Shown here: piece after piece, positions 40,496-49,490 of the stretch
Layout of the letters: each line of letters begins with the position of its first letter
Position numbering within the stretch: the stretch's first letter is position 1
From: DATKDP01 sp035546335
Lineage (GTDB): Bacteria; Acidobacteriota; Thermoanaerobaculia; Gp7-AA8
Direction of reading: 5' to 3'
Assembly (NCBI GenBank): GCA_035546335.1
Contig: DATKDP010000016.1
Coordinates: 124,001-188,000 of the forward strand
Length of the DNA stretch: 64,000 nucleotides
Translations under genes and position numbers: made by a program
The notes under the pieces: generated by a model
Database searches by the model: none
Seen by the model: the letters and a program-made list of their open reading frames with translations, nothing else
What the model was told of the DNA's origin: nothing

Positions 40496-43400
40496 TCAGA
40501 AAATGACTTTCAGTGCCAGCTGATACTGGCGAGGATCGCCGGTGTAGGAGTTGGTCTTTCCGAAGTTCGCGTTCCGCGTGAACGTCCAACGATCCTGAGA
40601 AGAGCTGAACGATCCGAGGAAGAGGGAGCGGTTGGCACCCGGGACGAATTCGTTCTTCGTGTTCAGGACGTTGAAAATCTCGCCGATCAGCTCGAGCTCG
40701 AAGTTCCTGATCACGGGGAAGCGCTTCGCGATGCGCATGTCGAGCATCGAGAAGTCGGGCTGATCGTGCCTGTTGCGCTCTTCCATCGTGGCTCCCTGCA
40801 GGAAGGCGGAGAGACCGGCTCGGGACAGGCCCGTCGCCGCCGTCAGGTCGATCACATTGCCGCTGCTGTCGACGAAGACCGGGGTGAAGACGCCGATTCC
40901 TCCGAGGCCGTTACCGAGGCCGCTGACCGTTCGGGTGAAGGGGATGCCGCTTCTCCAGTTGTAGATTCCCGAGATCAGAATCCCCAGGGGAGCTTCGTAG
41001 GTGCCGCTGAGCACGACCTTGTGCGTCACGTCGTAGTCGGCTCGTCCTTCGTTCAGCTTCGCGTTGAAGGGATCGAGTGTGAAGGCGCTCGAGGTCGACC
41101 GTTCATTCGAATCCTGGTCGATGGCCTCGGACCAGGTGTAGTGAGCGAGCCAGCTGTACTTGCTGCCGCCGGTGGCCAGCTTCTTCGTCGAGAGCGTCAC
41201 TGCCTTGTAGTCGCCTTCCGCATCGCTCCGATGCTCGGTGACGTCGGTGAAGCGGGTGTAGGGGCGGGCGGGATTGTTGTTCGAGTAGACGACCAGGTCG
41301 CCGTAGCGGAGTCCGGTCGGTACTGCGTTGATGTTGATCATGCGCTGCTGCTTGTCGAGCTTGGCGTACGACCCTTCGAGGCTGACGCTGTATGACGTGC
41401 CGATCTGCTGCTCGTAGCCGAGGCTGGTGCGGGTGCTCTCCATCGCCTCGAGGTCTTTGGAAACGGTACGTATCGTCGCCGAGGTGCGCGCGGCGGCTTC
41501 GAATTCTGCTCGCCCGAGAACGCCCGGGTAGACCGGGCAGAGCGTCGAGGTCGTGCAGTTGATGTCGACCTGGCTGAAGAGTCCGCCGATCTGGCCGAGG
41601 GGGTCGGCGAAGAGAATCGATGGAATGTAGTTGTAGTACAGACCGGCGCCGCCGCGAAGGACGGAGCTTCCGGTGCCGAACAGATCGTAGGCGAAGCCGA
41701 GGCGCGGAGCCCAGTTGTCCTTGTCACGCTGGAAGTTCGTGAGGAACTCGGGGAATTCGGGCGCGACGTTCCGGATCGGTTTCGGGACTGTCTGCGTGTC
41801 GTAGCGGAGCCCGACGTCGAGAGTCAGCTGCGAGGAGAGGCGCATCGAGTTCTGGATGAAAGCGCCGTAGTAGGTGTAGTCGAAGCGGTTGTTGCCCCTC
41901 TCGATGCCGACGGGCCCGAGGCCCTGGCGGAAGCGGCTGGGAGTGTTGGAGACGAAGTTCGCGGCATTCGAGAAATCCCAGTTTCCGGCGAAGTTGCGCG
42001 GGAAGAGGTTGTCGAGCTTCGTCTCGATGATCTCGAAGCCGGTCTTGATGTGATGGTCGCCCATGAGGAGCGAGAAGTTCTCCTTCAACTGACGGCGATC
42101 CTCGATGAGGTCGTTCGGAAGGAAATCGGACTGCCCGAAGGCGAGATTGATTCCGCCGATGAATGTGCGCGGCACTGCGGTCGAGAGCGGATCGCGCGGC
42201 CGCTCTTCCTTGCTCACCTGGAGAATGATCTGGTTGAACATCGACGGGGTGAGAACCGACTCGGCCTGGAGGACGGCGCTGTTGAAGTCGTTCTTGAACA
42301 CCCCCTGATTGGAGCGGAGCGCGTTCACGCCTTCGCTTCCGAAGTTCTCGAACGTGGAATAGTTGTCGCGGAAGGAGAGATGATGGTTCGAAGCGAGATT
42401 CGCGTCGAGCTTGATGAGATAGACCTGCTGATCCTCGGTCGTCGTGAAGCGGAACTCGTCGGCGATCGGGTTGCCGACCAGCGATTCCACACGAGCGATC
42501 GTTGCTGCCCGCGTCGCCTCCGGAAGGGCGAGAAAGGCCGTGTTCTGCCGCACGTCATTGAGGACGACTGCGCGGGAGAAATCCTGAAGGTCGGCGTTGA
42601 TGAAGAAATGGACGCGATCCTGGACGATCGGGCCGCCGAGGGCGAACCCGTACTGCGCGATGTCCTTCGGATCGAACGAGTCGCTGACGTTCAGTCCATC
42701 GATGACCCTCGGCCGGCTCGAGGCCCAGTCGGCGTCGCGCTTGTAGTAGAAGCCCTGCCCTTTGATCTCGTTGGTTCCACTCTTGGTGATCGCGTTGAGC
42801 GTCGCGCCGACGCCTTTGGCGTACTCGGCGCTGTAGGCCGAGCGAATCACCTGGAACTCCTGGATCGCCGCCTGGCTGAAGGTGTAGGGTGCGCGCGTGC
42901 CGCCTCGCTGCTCCCCGAAAAAGTCGGAGTTGGCATCGGCGCCATCGATGTTGTAGTCGGTCGAGACTCCGCGCGCTCCGTTCGCCGCCACGCGCTCGCC
43001 GAACGTGGTGACCACGCCGGGTGTGAGAAGTGCCAGGTCGCGGAAGTCGCGTCCGAGGATTGGCAGCGATTCGATCTGGAACTCGGTGACCGCCGCCGTC
43101 AGATCGGACTGGGTGGTGTCGACCAGCGGTGCCGACGCAGTGACGGTGATCTCCTGGGCGAGCTGCGGTGTGATCCGCAGGTTGATGGTCGAGGCCGTGC
43201 CGAGGAGCACGGTCACCCGGTCGTTTCTCGCCTCGCCGAAGCCGGCCAGTTCTGCGTGGACCCGGTAGCTGCCGGGGCGGAGAAGCGAAACGAGGTATTC
43301 GCCGTTCGAATCGGTCACCGCGGAGCGGGTCGATCCGGTTTCGGTGTTGGTCACGGTCACCGTCACGCCGGGAAGTGGCGTGCCGTCGTCGCCGGCGATG

Positions 43401-43504
43401 GTGCCGCGAATCTGTCCGGTCGTTGCCCCGGTCTGACCAAAGACCACGGTCGTCGCCAGAGCGATGCACATCACAAACAAAATCGGTTTTCGCAATCGAG
43501 ACAT
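40496..43504 (-). CDS. TonB-dependent outer-membrane receptor with carboxypeptidase-regulatory domain (Oar-like)
   Basis: This 1002-residue protein starts at ATG 43504, preceded on the minus strand by AGGGGG 5 bases upstream; the longer open frame lacks a signal peptide. Signal peptide about 1-24; a carboxypeptidase-regulatory beta-sandwich (about 28-110, GQIRGTIAGDDGTPLPGVTV, GEYLVSLLRPGSYRV); plug domain about 115-240 with ITVTASAP and YNIDGADANSDF; then a large beta-barrel ending in ...LALKVIF with C-terminal Phe. Oar/SusC-like proteins of acidobacteria import or bind polysaccharides, peptides or other large ligands. The ligand is unknown. It lies downstream of rho with a 232-base gap. Confidence 0.92.
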   Translation of the reverse strand: MSRLRKPILFVMCIALATTVVFGQTGATTGQIRGTIAGDDGTPLPGVTVTVTNTETGSTRSAVTDSNGEYLVSLLRPGSYRVHAELAGFGEARNDRVTVLLGTASTINLRITPQLAQEITVTASAPLVDTTQSDLTAAVTEFQIESLPILGRDFRDLALLTPGVVTTFGERVAANGARGVSTDYNIDGADANSDFFGEQRGGTRAPYTFSQAAIQEFQVIRSAYSAEYAKGVGATLNAITKSGTNEIKGQGFYYKRDADWASSRPRVIDGLNVSDSFDPKDIAQYGFALGGPIVQDRVHFFINADLQDFSRAVVLNDVRQNTAFLALPEATRAATIARVESLVGNPIADEFRFTTTEDQQVYLIKLDANLASNHHLSFRDNYSTFENFGSEGVNALRSNQGVFKNDFNSAVLQAESVLTPSMFNQIILQVSKEERPRDPLSTAVPRTFIGGINLAFGQSDFLPNDLIEDRRQLKENFSLLMGDHHIKTGFEIIETKLDNLFPRNFAGNWDFSNAANFVSNTPSRFRQGLGPVGIERGNNRFDYTYYGAFIQNSMRLSSQLTLDVGLRYDTQTVPKPIRNVAPEFPEFLTNFQRDKDNWAPRLGFAYDLFGTGSSVLRGGAGLYYNYIPSILFADPLGQIGGLFSQVDINCTTSTLCPVYPGVLGRAEFEAAARTSATIRTVSKDLEAMESTRTSLGYEQQIGTSYSVSLEGSYAKLDKQQRMININAVPTGLRYGDLVVYSNNNPARPYTRFTDVTEHRSDAEGDYKAVTLSTKKLATGGSKYSWLAHYTWSEAIDQDSNERSTSSAFTLDPFNAKLNEGRADYDVTHKVVLSGTYEAPLGILISGIYNWRSGIPFTRTVSGLGNGLGGIGVFTPVFVDSSGNVIDLTAATGLSRAGLSAFLQGATMEERNRHDQPDFSMLDMRIAKRFPVIRNFELELIGEIFNVLNTKNEFVPGANRSLFLGSFSSSQDRWTFTRNANFGKTNSYTGDPRQYQLALKVIF

Positions 43505-43736
43505 ACAAGCCCCCTGTGAGATTGAATTGGTGGACGACGTTGTAATCGACATTCTAGCGCGTTGTCGTTCTGGACGGATCGAAAAACGTTTGACGCTCAC
43601 CCGCCCATCGCGCCCTGAGATCGGTCGTCGCTTTGGCGCCAACCGAAAGCCGCCTGCCGAGTATTGTCGCAGCTCGTGAGGTAAAAGTGAAAACCCCGTG
43701 AAGATCACTCGACGGCTCGCTGGAGAGTGTGCCACA

Positions 43737-45074
43737 TCAGAAGCTGTTGAGGAAGGCCTGATTCGTCGGGAACTTCTGCAATCGCTCGAGGAGCATCTTC
43801 ATCGCGGTCATCGGATCGGTCCCGGCCAGAGCCCGTCTCAACGTGTGAATTTTCGGTAACGTCGTCGCCGACAGCAGCTTTTCCTCTTTTCGCGTCCCGG
43901 TCTGTGCGATGTTGATCGCAGGGAAGATGCGCCGCTCGAAGAGTCCGCGATCGAGCACGATCTCCGTGTTCCCGGTTCCTTTGAACTCCTGGAAGATGAC
44001 CTCGTCCATTCTGGAGCCGGTGTCCACCAGCGCCGTGGCGATGATGGTCAAAGAGCCCCAGTCTTCGGCGTTGCGCGCGGCACCGAAGAAGCGGCGCGGC
44101 TTCTCCATGGTTCTCGCATCGATTCCGCCGGAGAGGATCTTCCCGCTGCCCCGCTGCTCGTTGTTGTAGGCTCGCGACATTCTGGTGATGGAATCACAGA
44201 GGATGACCACATCCTTCTTCATCTCCACCAGACGCCGGGCGCGCTCGAGCACCACCTCGGCGATGGTGATGTGATTCTCCGCCGTTTCGTCCGAGCTCGA
44301 GGCGATCACATCTCCCTTCTCGACCGAGCGGCGGAAGTCGGTGACCTCCTCGGGACGCTCGTCGACGAGAAGTACGATCAGTGTGACTTCGGGATGATTG
44401 GTATTGATCCCGTGCGCGATGTCCTTCAGCAGCGTCGTCTTTCCCGTTTTCGGCGCGGCGACGATGAGACAGCGCTGGCCTTTCCCGATCGGCGAGAGCA
44501 GATCGATCACTCTCGTGGTCAGGCGATTCGGCTCGGTCTCGAGCTTGAACATCTCGCTCGGATCGACCGAGATCAGCTCGGAAAACGGCCGGCGCGCCTC
44601 GCGGAACTCCTCGAGCGGCATGCCTTCCACCTGGTCGATTGCCGTCAGCTCGAGTGCGCCGTTGTTCGTTCTGCGCGCCGTTCCTTCGAGCAGCAGTCCG
44701 CCCTGCAGAAAAAGCTTGTCGATCAGCGCGCGCGGGACGAGAGGGTCGCTTGCCTGCGGCACGTAATTGTTCGAGCTGCGAACCAGCATGCCGCTGCCGT
44801 TCGGCTTGATGAAGAGGACGCCGCTCGCGGGTGCGGGCTCGCCTGCCGGCTGGCTCGAGCCCCCTGCCTGCTGTTGTTCTGCGCGCGGCTCCCCGCGCGA
44901 GCGTCCACGCCGCCGGGACCGCCGCTTCCGGCCGCCGCCGTCGCTTCGTGGCTCTGCTCCCTCCCCGGGCATCGGAACTCCGTTCGAGCCGGTTGCGGAC
45001 GGCTGAGAAGCCGAGGGCTGTGGCCGCCGCCTGCGGCGACGCCGTTTGCGTGGGTTGCGATTTTCAGGAGTCAT
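43737..45074 (-). CDS. rho: transcription termination factor Rho with Arg-rich N-terminal extension
   Basis: A 445-residue hexameric RNA helicase. The ATPase core has Walker A APKTGKTTLL, VDERPEEVTDF, the VILCDSITRMSRAYN Walker B/Q-loop region and ALVDTGSRMDE. The RNA-binding fold starts near residue 80 (SGVLFIKPNGSGMLVRS). The first 75 residues are basic and low-complexity (RKRRRRRRRP, GGGRKRRSRRRGRSRGEPRAE), replacing the usual N-terminal helical domain; similar Arg-rich insertions occur in Rho of high-GC bacteria and enhance RNA binding. The receptor gene follows on the same strand. Confidence 0.96.
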   Translation of the reverse strand: MTPENRNPRKRRRRRRRPQPSASQPSATGSNGVPMPGEGAEPRSDGGGRKRRSRRRGRSRGEPRAEQQQAGGSSQPAGEPAPASGVLFIKPNGSGMLVRSSNNYVPQASDPLVPRALIDKLFLQGGLLLEGTARRTNNGALELTAIDQVEGMPLEEFREARRPFSELISVDPSEMFKLETEPNRLTTRVIDLLSPIGKGQRCLIVAAPKTGKTTLLKDIAHGINTNHPEVTLIVLLVDERPEEVTDFRRSVEKGDVIASSSDETAENHITIAEVVLERARRLVEMKKDVVILCDSITRMSRAYNNEQRGSGKILSGGIDARTMEKPRRFFGAARNAEDWGSLTIIATALVDTGSRMDEVIFQEFKGTGNTEIVLDRGLFERRIFPAINIAQTGTRKEEKLLSATTLPKIHTLRRALAGTDPMTAMKMLLERLQKFPTNQAFLNSF

Positions 45075-45448
45075 GCAATGTCATCAATAACGGCTGCTCG
45101 CCTCTCGACGTACCAGAAAGCTGATTTCGAAAAGCTCGGGGCGGAGAGTAACGTTCTCAACGCCTGGCGGAGCGCCTTCGCCAAGATCATGCACGAGGTG
45201 CGGCCGGTAGTATAGCGGAACAGGGAGTACTGATTGCAAGTGGCAAGTTGGCTTTGCGGTTTTGCACCGGCCGTGCGCCCGCGCGGGTGAATGGCGCCGC
45301 GTCCGCAGCCGCGAGTGACCCGATCGGGCCGATTGATGCTCGCGACGAGCTCGATCGTGCCGAAATCGGGCTCGCGGAAGGCCTGTTCGTTGACGCCTTT
45401 CCGAGCACTGTGTGAAAATGCAGGGACTTGCTGAATACGAATATCCCC
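45075..45448. other. intergenic region between divergent rho and kinase genes
   Basis: 374 bases between the divergent rho and kinase starts. Two small overlapping frames exist (45078-45215 on plus, 45 residues; a similar one on minus ending at 45071), but they are antisense to one another and show no recognisable family or ribosome binding site. No tRNA or convincing promoter was identified. Both divergent promoters must lie here. Confidence 0.5.
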
Positions 45449-48292
45449 ATGCGCGAAGAGATTCTCGTGGTCGAGTACGAGCCGCGGTATACGGAGCGGG
45501 TCAAGCAGGCCCTGTCGGGTCAGCAGCTTTCGCCCTTGTTCGCGAAGGACGGCGAGGAAGCCATGCTCGCACTCGAGAGCGGTCACCCGCGCCTGATCGT
45601 TCTCTCCTCGGTCGTTCCCCGCGTGAGCACCACGGAACTGATCCGGCGCATCCGAAGTCACTCGCTTCACCGCGACACGCCGATTCTTCTCACCATGTCG
45701 GGATACACAGGGCAATCTCCGAGCTCCGATGCCGCGCGGATCGGCGCATCCGACATTCTCGCAAAGCCGTACTCGGAGGTCGAATTCCTGGCAAAAGTCA
45801 GGACGATCCTCGGGCTCCCAGGCGCGGCCGCTCCGGCGGACGAGCCTGAGACGTTGATCATTCCATCCCCTCTGCGCGCGGCTCGGGCGCCGCAGCCGGA
45901 CGAGGGGGACGCGACGCTCACCTCCGGCGACATTTTCGGCGAGGTTCTGGCCGACCAGAAGACGGTTCCACAGCCTTCGCGAAGGGCGTCGGCAAGAATG
46001 TCGAGCGACGATCTCGACAAGATGCTCGCCGACACGCTTTCCGGGGTCCGTCCCACGCCGGCGCGGAGAAAGCCGGCGGAAGCATCATCGCCGGAACCGA
46101 AACCGGAACCGAAGTCGAGGGGAGGGATGAGCGACATCGACCGGTTGCTCGAGGATACCCTTTCGGGACTGGAGAAGACGGTTCGAATGAAGGTGCCCTC
46201 GGTCGAGCCGCCCGCAGCAGCGCAGTCGGCCGCACCTCCGCCAGCGGCCGCACCCCGTTCCACCGCGGTTCCACCTCCCGCCCCTCCGCCGTTCGAGCCA
46301 TCGACTGCCGGGAAGGTCTCGATCTCGTCGCCGGTGCTGCCGCCGGAGCATGCCGAGCCGCTCATGGAGAAGGAAGACACCGCGGCCGAGAGCGATGGAG
46401 CTCGTTTCGGGCAGTACGTGCTCCTCGATCGGATCGCGACGGGCGGCATGGCCGAGGTGTGGAAGGCCCGGATGCGCGGAGTCGAAGGATTCCAGAAGAT
46501 CGTCGCCATCAAGAAGATCCTTCCGCACCTTTCGGACAACGAAGAATTCGTGACGATGTTCGTCGACGAGGCGAAGCTCGCCGCACAGTTGAACCACAAC
46601 AACATCATTCACATCTATGACCTCGGCCGCATCGCGAGCTCCTACTACATCGCGATGGAATACATCGACGGTCATGATCTGAAAACGATCCTGAAGAAGG
46701 GGGAGGAGCGCGGGCTGCCGATTCCGCTCGAGCTCGCGATCTTCATCGCATCGAAAGTCGCGGCGGCGCTCGACTATGCACATCGCCGGCGCGATTTCAA
46801 CGAGAAGGAGCTGGAGCTCGTTCATCGCGACGTCTCGCCGCAGAACGTTTTGATCTCTCACGAGGGCGACATCAAGCTGTGCGATTTCGGCATCGCCAAA
46901 GCCGCCTCGAAGGCCTCTCACACCCACGCAGGCTCGTTGAAAGGGAAGCTGCAGTACATGTCTCCGGAGCAGGCGTGGGGCCGGCGCATCGATCGCCGTT
47001 CCGATCTGTTCGCACTCGCCACGGTCCTGTTCGAGATGCTGGCGGGAAGAAAACTTTTCAGCGGCGAGAACGAGCTCTCCATTCTCGACGAAGTGCGCGA
47101 AGCTCGCGTCGTCGCTCCCTCGTCGATCAACGACGAGGTGCCGCCGTCGGTCGATGCCATCGTTCTCAAGGCGCTGGAGAAGGAGCCCGACAATCGCTAC
47201 CAGTCCGCAGGAGAGATGGCGCGCGATCTCGATGCGGTGCTCTACGGCTTCCGTCCGACACCGACCAGCGCCGATCTCGCAATCTACATGCATCGTCTCT
47301 ACAGTGCGGAAGCGGCGCACTTCGCGCCGGTCTCTCCTCTTCCGGCGCCGTTCGAGGATCAGGACGACGGGGCTTTCTCGATCGAGCCCGCCACGGTCAT
47401 CCAGCGTCCAAGGCCCGCAATTCCTCACCCGGCCGTGTCAGAGCAGACGATCGAAGAGCCGTTCGCCATCGCGCCGCCCCAACCGGCGAAAAAGAAACGT
47501 TCTCTCGCGCTCGTCGCCGTCGCGCTCGTCGTCGTGGCGGGCCTCGCCACCGGAGGATACCTCGTCATGCGACCGAGCGAGCCGGCAGCGCAGCAGACTG
47601 TGGCGCCGCGTGTCGCCGCTGCGGCTCCTGCTGCTGCTCCCTCCGCCGCCTCCGACACTTCGGCAGCGCCCATGGACGTCATGGACCCGGCCGTTGCACC
47701 CCTCCCCCAGGTCGGATCGGCACTCCCGCCGACCGATCAGGCGCGAGTCGATGAAGAGGTTCGCCGCCGCCTCGATGCGGAGCGCCAGCGACTCGAACAG
47801 CAGAAGACCCAGATTCTCACAGCCGATCGAGCGCGGCAGCAGCAGGCCGCGCCCCCCGAAACCGTGGCGGCTGCGGTTCCATCCGTAGTCCCGAGTGCGA
47901 CGACGAGAGAGCCCGAGCCTCCACCTCCGGCGGTTTCGACCGCGCAGCAGGCAGCGGCGGTACCGCCGCCCTCGGAGCCGGCGCGAACGACGGTGCGTGA
48001 GGGAGAGTTGGTCGAGCAGGGAACCGAAGGACTGCTGCCACCGGAGGTCATCGAACAATTCAGGCCTCCCTATCCCCCTCTGGCCCGTTCGCAAAGGGTC
48101 GAGGGCGTGGTGATCGTTTCGGCATTGATCTCCGAAACGGGTCAGGTTCTCGAGACGCGCATTCTGCGAGGGATACCCCTATTGAATGATGCGGCGCTCC
48201 AGGCGGTGCGCCGATCGAAGTTCCGTCCCGGCACGAAAGATGGCGTCCGTGTGAAAGCCTACAAGACGATGACCGTTCCATTTAGACTGTAG
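45449..48292 (+). CDS. fusion protein: receiver-like domain, Ser/Thr protein kinase, membrane helix, TonB C-terminal domain
   Basis: This 947-residue protein has four parts. Residues 1-120 are receiver-like, with EILVVEYEP, a Ser where the phospho-Asp is expected (LIVLSSVVP) and a retained Lys in LAKPY. A Pro/Ala-rich linker (about 130-310) has two copies of a D-x-L-x-DTLSG-type motif. The Hanks-type kinase (about 318-595) has IATGGMAEVWKA, VAIKKI, HRDVSPQNVLI (HRD 459-461) and CDFGIAKA. A membrane helix at about 685-707 leads to a Pro/Ala/Gln-rich periplasmic spacer and a TonB-C domain (about 865-947) with FRPPYPPLARSQRVEGVVIV. An alternative TTG start at 45428 adds 7 residues. It may link phosphorylation to outer-membrane energisation (inference). 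Confidence 0.85.
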   Translation: MREEILVVEYEPRYTERVKQALSGQQLSPLFAKDGEEAMLALESGHPRLIVLSSVVPRVSTTELIRRIRSHSLHRDTPILLTMSGYTGQSPSSDAARIGASDILAKPYSEVEFLAKVRTILGLPGAAAPADEPETLIIPSPLRAARAPQPDEGDATLTSGDIFGEVLADQKTVPQPSRRASARMSSDDLDKMLADTLSGVRPTPARRKPAEASSPEPKPEPKSRGGMSDIDRLLEDTLSGLEKTVRMKVPSVEPPAAAQSAAPPPAAAPRSTAVPPPAPPPFEPSTAGKVSISSPVLPPEHAEPLMEKEDTAAESDGARFGQYVLLDRIATGGMAEVWKARMRGVEGFQKIVAIKKILPHLSDNEEFVTMFVDEAKLAAQLNHNNIIHIYDLGRIASSYYIAMEYIDGHDLKTILKKGEERGLPIPLELAIFIASKVAAALDYAHRRRDFNEKELELVHRDVSPQNVLISHEGDIKLCDFGIAKAASKASHTHAGSLKGKLQYMSPEQAWGRRIDRRSDLFALATVLFEMLAGRKLFSGENELSILDEVREARVVAPSSINDEVPPSVDAIVLKALEKEPDNRYQSAGEMARDLDAVLYGFRPTPTSADLAIYMHRLYSAEAAHFAPVSPLPAPFEDQDDGAFSIEPATVIQRPRPAIPHPAVSEQTIEEPFAIAPPQPAKKKRSLALVAVALVVVAGLATGGYLVMRPSEPAAQQTVAPRVAAAAPAAAPSAASDTSAAPMDVMDPAVAPLPQVGSALPPTDQARVDEEVRRRLDAERQRLEQQKTQILTADRARQQQAAPPETVAAAVPSVVPSATTREPEPPPPAVSTAQQAAAVPPPSEPARTTVREGELVEQGTEGLLPPEVIEQFRPPYPPLARSQRVEGVVIVSALISETGQVLETRILRGIPLLNDAALQAVRRSKFRPGTKDGVRVKAYKTMTVPFRL

Positions 48293-48296
48293 CTCC

Positions 48297-48336
48297 CAGA
48301 ATCGCAGAATCGCAGAATCGCAGAATCGCAGAATCG
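48297..48336 (+). repeat. five tandem copies of the octamer CAGAATCG
   Basis: Five perfect 8-bp copies lie directly after the kinase stop, 21 bases before the start of the next gene. Such octamer arrays can vary in copy number by slippage. They sit in the leader of the small coiled-coil gene and could tune its expression, but no function is demonstrated. Confidence 0.9.
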
Positions 48337-48356
48337 CGAAAGCGGAGGTCAGACAC

Positions 48357-48584
48357 ATGCCGATTCTTACCGACCAGCAGCGCAAATTCTATGAAACAAC
48401 CCTGCAGGTGACGAGGCAGGAGATCGGCGATCTGAAGGATCAGATCGAAGAGGAGCTGGCGAAGGTCAAGGATCGTATTGCGGAATTGCAGAATGCGATC
48501 AACGCCTCCAAACAGATGTACGAGGCGGCATGCAATCGTCTCGGCATCCCCAACGATCTCGATGACGAGGGTGAAGGCTCCTGA
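48357..48584 (+). CDS. small coiled-coil protein
   Basis: A 75-residue protein. Residues 10-60 form an almost continuous heptad coiled coil (TTLQVTRQEIGDLKDQIEEE, VKDRIAELQNAINASKQMYE), followed by RLGIPNDLDDEGEGS. The acidic tail and lack of signal peptide suggest a cytosolic structural or adaptor role. It lies between the kinase and an ABC importer operon. It is too short for a confident family assignment. GGAGG at 48345-48349 precedes the ATG. Confidence 0.75.
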   Translation: MPILTDQQRKFYETTLQVTRQEIGDLKDQIEEELAKVKDRIAELQNAINASKQMYEAACNRLGIPNDLDDEGEGS

Positions 48585-48590
48585 CGCCTG

Positions 48591-49490
48591 ATGGCGAAGC
48601 GTTCACGACCACTCCTCCATTTCGCGTCGCTGTTTCTGCTCGTCTCCGCCTGTGACCGGCCGGGGGGGCTCGTCACTGACGACCTCGGGCGCCGGCTCGC
48701 GATCCCGCAGCGCATCGATCGCATCGTCACCCTCGCCCCCAACGTCACGGAGATCGTCGCTTTTGTCGACAAGCAGCATCTTCTCGTCGGCGCGGACACC
48801 TTTTCGAATTTTCCGCCGGAGATCCGCTCGTTGCCGAAAGTCGGCGGAGTATCGCCCAGCGTCGAGCGCATCGTCGAGCTGCGGCCCGATCTCGTGCTCG
48901 CATCGTCGAGCGTCGATCCTGCGGCGCTCGGCAGAGCTCTGGAGTCGGCCGGAATCCCTCTGTTCGCCGTGAGAACCGACCGCCTCGCCGACATCTCGCG
49001 TGCGATCGATCGCGTCGAAGATCTTCTCGGTACTTCGAAAGGTGAGCACAGCAGACGGCTCACCAGGGCGATCGAGAGCGAGAGAAGAAGCCGGCCACGC
49101 CCTCCGATGATTCTCTTTCTGGCATCGGTGAATCCGCTCTATGTGGCGGGAAGAGCGACCTACATCGACGATCTGATCACCTTGACCGGCGGAGCCAATG
49201 CCGTTGCCGCTCACGTGACGGGGTGGCCCCAATACTCTCTCGAAGCGCTGATCGCGAGCCAGCCGGAAATCATTCTTCACCCTGCGTCACTTCTTTCCGG
49301 GGACGAGCGCGAGCGGCTGTTGCAGGCCGATCCGCGCTGGCGCGAGCTCGAAGCGGTACGCCTCGGTTCCTGGTTCGCCGTGGACGATGACATCTTCACC
49401 CGACCCGGCCCCCGCGTCGCGGCCGCTGCCGGGCAGTTGAATGGCATCCTCGATCGATGGGAAGCTGGACAATCAGACCGGTCTCGTTGA
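48591..49490 (+). CDS. periplasmic-binding lipoprotein of a BtuF/FhuD-like ABC importer
   Basis: A 299-residue lipoprotein with lipobox LVSAC (Cys21). It shows the class III binding-protein fold: DDLGRRLAIPQRIDRIVTLA, NVTEIV, KVGGVSPSVERIVELRPDLV, LIASQPEIILHPAS. These proteins bind cobalamin, haem or ferric siderophores and pass them to a FecCD-type permease. The permease and ATPase follow immediately with overlapping ends. No riboswitch was seen upstream, so cobalamin cannot be inferred from regulation. Ligand specificity is undetermined. Confidence 0.9.
   Translation: MAKRSRPLLHFASLFLLVSACDRPGGLVTDDLGRRLAIPQRIDRIVTLAPNVTEIVAFVDKQHLLVGADTFSNFPPEIRSLPKVGGVSPSVERIVELRPDLVLASSSVDPAALGRALESAGIPLFAVRTDRLADISRAIDRVEDLLGTSKGEHSRRLTRAIESERRSRPRPPMILFLASVNPLYVAGRATYIDDLITLTGGANAVAAHVTGWPQYSLEALIASQPEIILHPASLLSGDERERLLQADPRWRELEAVRLGSWFAVDDDIFTRPGPRVAAAAGQLNGILDRWEAGQSDRSR

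Noticed and set aside
42050..43519. 489-residue plus-strand frame opposite the TonB-dependent receptor
   Set aside because: The minus strand encodes a complete receptor with signal peptide, plug and C-terminal Phe. The plus frame shows no family features.
45071..45715. 214-residue minus-strand frame between rho and the kinase
   Set aside because: It crosses the kinase N-terminus on the opposite strand and has no recognisable features.
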